This document shows, one piece after another, positions 59,762-64,000 of a stretch of DNA of 64,000 nucleotides. The notes beneath the pieces were generated by a model. It ran no database searches and was not told where the DNA came from. It worked only from the letters and a program-made list of their open reading frames with translations. The stretch is from NCBI GenBank assembly GCA_023014335.1, contig JAECYW010000014.1, positions 1,302,001 through 1,366,000 of the forward strand. Direction: 5' to 3'. Position 1 is the stretch's first letter; each line of letters starts with the position of its first letter. The translations under genes were made by a program, and so were the position numbers. This stretch comes from Galerina marginata. Taxonomy: Eukaryota; Basidiomycota; Agaricomycetes; Agaricales; Galerinaceae.

Positions 59762-60409
59762 ATGTTTTTCTACTCCCGTCTGGCGGTCAGTGATTTGAGC
59801 CTGACTGTACGCAATCTAACACCATCTCGCAAGGCCATTATTGTCATTTTCTTCATGGGTCAGGAGTGCTTCGGTCAAATTACATGCGAAACTTCGGGAC
59901 CACCACTATCGACATCCAATTGTGCCAGCTTGATCCAGCCGTACTGCGATCGCCTTACTATCTCTGCAGTTTCGGTAAGAACAATCCTTCCATCCGGGTA
60001 ATCCAGTTACGAGATAATATTTCTTTCTTGCACAGTTCAACGCAGATGATCAACTTTTCCGATGTTCTTTCAATCCTACAACAAATCAAAACTGTGCGTT
60101 TTGGCCGCTGGTAAGGGCTCTGAAAACTGAAAACTTTTTTTTTACCCTTCAGGTATCATTCGCGTTGGTGCACCAACGGGATTGAAAACTGCGCAGAGAG
60201 CCGACAATGTTACTTGTGCAGGAACCCTTTTTGCCATTGCAGGAGAATGCCCTCAGGTGATGCATTGCATTGCTCGTTACCCTAAGACAGATTAAACTGA
60301 TCTTTGACATCGATAGGGTGGTTTTGGGACGTTGAATGGTTCACCTTTGACATATGCGATTAACGCTGAGCCGGGGACATGCAACTTGTTACTAAAACCA
60401 CAGCCATAG
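59762..60409 (+). CDS. Small secreted cysteine-containing protein, paralogue 1
   Basis: Five exons, 59762-59785, 59834-59974, 60036-60093, 60153-60256 and 60317-60409, encode about 139 aa. The first exon plus the start of exon 2 make a signal peptide (MFFYSRLAAIIVIFFMGQEC), with cleavage expected before or near QITC. The mature part has about eight Cys in a spacing shared with the second copy: ITCE, NCASL, PYC, FRCSFN, NQNC, VTCAGTLFAIAGECPQ and GTCNL. The end GGFGTLNGSPLTYAINAEPG is the best conserved block. Secreted Cys-rich proteins of this size in mushrooms are often called effector-like, but no function is known. The exon 3 donor gtgcgt (phase 1) was chosen because it restores the frame and matches copy 2. 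Confidence 0.72.
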
Positions 60410-61168
60410 ATCAAATGAAAATATATATAGCTGGACAAGTTTATGGCATGGCAAAATGGCAATGGCAAAATGGCTTGAGTCAACACTCATTTATCTCCCC
60501 GTTGAAATCAAAAAATGAACTTCTTGCTCATGCACATATATTAGATGGGGACTTGACTTAGGCCACTCAAGGGAGTGAGTATATTACCACTATCGCTTAG
60601 TTTGTGGTTCCATCTGTTTCTGAGTTCGACGGTGTACCTTGCATGCGAAAATGACTCCATGGTTTGCTGGGAGAGGCAGTGAGCAGTCAGGTCTGCCGAA
60701 TTTCTCGCCCGTTGGAGGTGTACCAGATCCTTCAAAAATATATGCCATACCGTGCGCGGAGAAAGGATTTTTCCAGGGTAAGAGCCAGCCTATCAAAAAC
60801 GGTGCACGGCTAATGATGCGTTGGGATACCCGAAGTTAGGAACTGGTGAAAAGTGGACCAGGACATGTACAGTCTGACAGCTTCCCGATGTTTCGCCACG
60901 AAAGTCGACCGCCTACACTTGCCAAGTGGAAGATTTGGCTGTAAAACGTAGTTCCGCGTCCACGATTGTGTGACACCTTAGAACATATCGAGCCAACCAG
61001 GCCGTATCCTTCACTCACATGTGAACATGTGAACCATCACTCTCTCCAGAACCTCATTTAGATAAGATGTGACTGCAAGGTGAGTGTCCCAGGTATTTAT
61101 ACCTGATCAATAACTAATGACTGATTGAATCTTCAACGCTTCCTCTTAGTAAACTCTCACTGCAGTTC
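60410..61168. other. Intergenic between the secreted-protein paralogues
   Basis: About 760 bp without a supported gene; it should contain the promoter of the second copy. A short tandem word (ATGGCAAAATGGCA) occurs at 60445-60470. Confidence 0.4.
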
Positions 61169-61865
61169 ATGCTCAAAAGGTTACTTGACTCAAGCTTTGG
61201 GGTAAGCAATAGCCCCAAAAGCACGAACTGCAATATTTAAGCGATGCTTTTCAGATTTTCCTCACAATTTTTGTCCTTCAAGGAATTTCCGGGCAAATTA
61301 TCTGCGAAGAGTCGGAGCCGCCACTAGCAACAAACAACTGTGGCAATCCTACCTTGATCCTGAGGAATTTTGTAATCATGTAAACGCGTCCGCAGCTACG
61401 GTAAGACAAATTGTGTTTGTTCTGCAAACTATATGTGTTCTAGACACGTCTTTTTATCTGGTGTTCATCACAGTTTAATGCCGAGGACCAACTTTTCCGC
61501 TGCTTTTTCAATGCAACGGCAAACGGAAGCTGTTCGTCTACCTATAATACCAAGTCGAGTTCTTGACTGATATAATCAACCTTCATTAACTGCATAACGC
61601 AGGTAATTTCCGTCTCTTCGCGAACTCGGGAATCAAACCCGGACAGAAATTTGACTCCACCATTTGTGCGGCCACACTATTTTCCATCGCTGCCGAATGT
61701 CCGCAGGTACTGCTCCCCAATTTTTGCGTGCATTACTCGTTGAATCTAAACCATAAATTCGACGGTTAGAGCGGGCACGGAAATGTGACAGGCTCACCCC
61801 TCGGTTATGCGCTTAACGCCTTGCCAGGCAAATGCCAATTGACGATAGGGCCTGCGCTCGGGTAG
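61169..61865 (+). pseudogene. Small secreted protein, paralogue 2, with a one-base frameshift
   Basis: Exons correspond one-to-one with the first copy: 61169-61201, 61255-61400, 61474-61531, 61603-61706 and 61770-61865. The third and fourth exons have exactly the same lengths as in copy 1 (58 and 104 nt). Blocks are GQIICEESEPPLATNNC, FNAEDQLFRCFFN, GSC joined to NFRLFANSG, ICAATLFSIAAECPQ and GNVTGSPLGYALNALPGKCQ. Exon 2 is 146 nt where phase 0-to-0 needs a multiple of three. The frame that carries NNCGNP meets TAA near 61382, while LDPEEFCNHVNASAAT reads well one base over. So there is a one-base deletion near 61345, or a sequencing error. If real, this copy is dead. Confidence 0.65.
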
Positions 61866-62611
61866 CGTCGTCAACTAGTACACCTTTCCAACGTTACTCG
61901 AGTATTTCAATAGTTCTATGTTTTTTCCATGGGTGTCGGTCTCGAAAGCGCTGACTACTAGAGGCTTGTTAGAGGCGAAACATGTGGTTTATGGATGTAT
62001 ACATACTAACTAGAGTTATCGGGGATAATCCAATGGGCCGTGTTGTTGGAACGAGAAGATCGTTGTACTTGTGAGTGGTGAATTGTGGGTGAGCAGTAAG
62101 ATAAGATGTGGATGTGAGTTGATGCTGACTCCGAATCATAGCGCAGAAAAAAGGTTTATCACTAGATCGCAAAGAAAGATTTTTGATAGTTGGACGTGTT
62201 TCATTAATTATTCTTTGTGGAATACAACAACAAGAATCATGAAAGATGTACAAACAGCAATTGAACCAAGGGGAAGGGGTGAAGAAAGCCGTCATTATGA
62301 ACTCCCAGAAAAAAAGTAAGTGGAAAGACAAGATTCACTAGTCGGAAAATGATGGTACGTAACCTGGCTGGTGGCCTTCCCGAGGTAAGTCGGATAGAGC
62401 AACTGCAGGAATCCTTTGCCTCGATGATGAACTTCGTTCGCTTGTGATACATTTTCTACCGTGAGTTTTCTACGAGTTCTTGATGCAGGGGTATAGATGA
62501 TAGGTATGCTCGGGCCACCAACGTGAATGGAAAGGAAGAAACGTGCCGGTAGTTGATGAAAGTGTCCTAGGATCCGTTATAGATCCTAAAGGGCGTCGTT
62601 GAGAGTGACAC
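61866..62611. other. Convergent 3' flanks, no gene recognised
   Basis: Lies between the stop of the second secreted-protein copy and the stop of calcineurin B. Frames on the minus strand (61969-62331) show no family features. Confidence 0.45.
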
Positions 62612-63641
62612 CTAGAAGAGATCTTCAAGTGTCATTTGCTTCACAATGTCCTATGTACGTCGGACAAGTCAGCATAAGAAGGATCGTAACTATGGGGTGC
62701 GGAAAGCTTACCGTGTTGGCGACTGTTTGGGCAAACTCCTCAAAGCTTAGCTTGCCATCCCCATCCTTGTCTGCTTCCATGATCGTCTTGTCAACGATTT
62801 GTTGAAGTTGTTGGTCCTGTATATTTAATCAGTAAGGAGAAATCGCGGGGAAGAACATCCATACCTTTAAGTTGTTACCAACCATCATCTTAAGCACCAG
62901 GAAAAGCTCTCCATTGGAGATGAAACCATCTCGGTCAACGTCATACACATTAAACGCGACTATGAATGCATCCGAAGGGCAGTAAATGTGCAAAGTAGTT
63001 ATTGACGAGGTAGTTCAGTAGGCGGGCGAGACCAGTAATTTAATCGCGATGGAGATTGAAGTGGAAGCATGAGAAAGTCAGGTTAATCCGCCAAAACAGA
63101 ATGGCGGATCCACGTACATTTCAGCTTTTCCTCTCGCCCACCCCGACTGCTAAATGCGCTCAGCCCACCAACGAACTCTTGGAAATCGACTGTGCCTCCA
63201 CCACTAATAATGATTTTACAGCCCATCAGGACGTGCATAGTTCCAAGAAGCACACGATACGCACTCTTCGTCAAAGATGGCAATCATCCGGGAAGCCAGA
63301 GGATTCGTCGCAATCTGCGGTATTTGCAAGAATTCTTCGCGATCGAGTGATCCTGAACCGTTACTGTCGTTGTTCTTTGTCATTACTACTGCGGGGAAGA
63401 CAAAGATCAGGCGTACCTGTCGAGCTTCATGAATCGCTTCTTTAACCGCTCCAGCTCTGGCTGAGTGACTGTAAAAATGGCATCCGTCAACGTGCTTTCG
63501 GCATGTAAGGGTGCGTTTCGACGAACAGTTGGAGCGACGCTCCATGTCTTCCATGAATTGAGACGCTATTTGTGTTCAGATGGTCAGAATCTTGTGGCCA
63601 TGTGAAGCGGAATGAGAAGTCAACGTACGTGATTGACCCAT
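62612..63641 (-). CDS. CNB1: Calcineurin regulatory subunit B
   Basis: Eight exons, 63629-63641, 63527-63565, 63417-63468, 63265-63363, 63118-63203, 62865-62959, 62712-62816 and 62612-62650, encode 175 aa, the usual length. It is the Ca2+-binding EF-hand subunit of the phosphatase calcineurin. The N-terminus [17 protein letters not shown] has the Gly2 myristoylation signal. Four EF-hand loops are visible: [36 protein letters not shown] and [12 protein letters not shown]. The conserved [17 protein letters not shown] and the end QMTLEDLF are intact. The exon 3/4 junction uses an acceptor inside ...acgacag so that the first loop is complete. The intron at 62960-63117 (158 nt) is long for this genome region. 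In fungi this pathway controls stress response, cell wall and virulence-related growth. Confidence 0.95.
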
Positions 63642-64000
63642 TGTTGTGTATCGGGAAGACTTTTAAGATTTTAGACGCTCGGCTGGGGAGGTGTGGGCCA
63701 GGGGTTTGTTGAAGAACAGAAATAAAGTGATAAGCTTGGCGACGTTACGAATCTCCGTAATTCGTGGGATGATCGTCGGACCACGTGCAGACTCTTTCTG
63801 AGAACCGCGTCGCGACTTTTTCTTCTGTTCATGTCACTCTTCAACCGGCATTTCTCAAGATGGCTCCAAACGACTGATAGACATACATTCAGAAATTCTT
63901 CGAGAAGAAAGGGCTCCTCTTTGCCTTGCTACTGGTCGAGGAATGTTGGAAACTTGGTGACCACCGACTCTCAGAAGCAAACAATCTACGCTCTTTCAAC
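63642..64000. other. 5' flank of calcineurin B; possible start of another gene
   Basis: Contains the calcineurin B promoter. An ATG at about 63860 on the plus strand (MAPND) is followed, after an acceptor-like AG near 63891, by a frame reading KFFEKKGLLFALLL, which could be the first exons of a gene continuing past the window. Too short to judge. Confidence 0.25.

Overview
This window looks like nuclear DNA from a mushroom-forming basidiomycete (Agaricomycetes). Almost every gene is broken by many 48-80 nt introns with GT(A/G)NG donors, CTAAC/CTGAC branch points and AG acceptors. The content is also typical: a FunK1 protein kinase, a CYP63-like P450, a MYND-finger protein, an expanded caspase-domain (C14) family and a Copia-type LTR element. 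Exon models below were built by hand from splice signals, reading phase and family resemblance; nothing was searched or aligned by computer.

Layout. 1-649: 3' end of a WDR89-like WD40 gene (+). 1.65-17.6 kb: five caspase-domain genes in strictly alternating orientation (-,+,-,+,-), all with the same exon plan and phases. The second and third have Tyr in place of the catalytic His and an extra hydrophobic tail exon. Between the fourth and fifth (13.5-15.4 kb) lie decayed fragments of the NCBP3-like gene found intact at 21.2-22.9 kb, so a caspase gene plus neighbouring NCBP3 sequence was duplicated in inverted orientation. 17.6-21.2 kb has no recognisable gene but contains an inverted-repeat element.

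21.2-24.9 kb: NCBP3-like gene (-) and KRR1 (+) share a 163-bp divergent promoter region; KRR1 appears to need a one-nucleotide exon. 25.3-28.5 kb: FunK1 kinase. 29.4-30.6 kb: MYND-finger protein. 31.0-31.8 kb: small multi-helix membrane protein. 31.9-33.25 kb (-): the most striking locus, where fifteen consecutive 3-nt exons, each a single codon in phase 0, are separated by normal-looking 53-78 nt introns and lead into one 291-nt terminal exon. 34.6-38.1 kb: an unknown membrane-protein gene (35.4-36.9 kb) and several degenerate tandem copies of its 5' part.

38.65-44.1 kb: Swd1/RBBP5-type COMPASS subunit and a Pho85-type (Pcl) cyclin with a very long low-complexity tail. 44.1-49.6 kb: small inverted-repeat elements and a complete, young, non-autonomous Copia-like LTR element (LTRs 158/159 identical, 5-bp target duplication, primer site matching the initiator tRNA anticodon arm). 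51.5-54.2 kb: 17-exon CYP63-like P450. 55.06-56.66 kb: UAA-family nucleotide-sugar transporter. 57.1-59.35 kb: full-length but ruined CLF1/crooked-neck pseudogene. 59.76-61.87 kb: two paralogous small secreted protein genes, the second frameshifted. 62.6-63.64 kb: calcineurin B.

The housekeeping genes (KRR1, Swd1, calcineurin B, cyclin, transporter) look normal and independent. The accessory blocks (caspase array, tandem membrane-protein relics, element-rich 44-51 kb, CLF1 relic, secreted pair) show repeated local duplication and decay.
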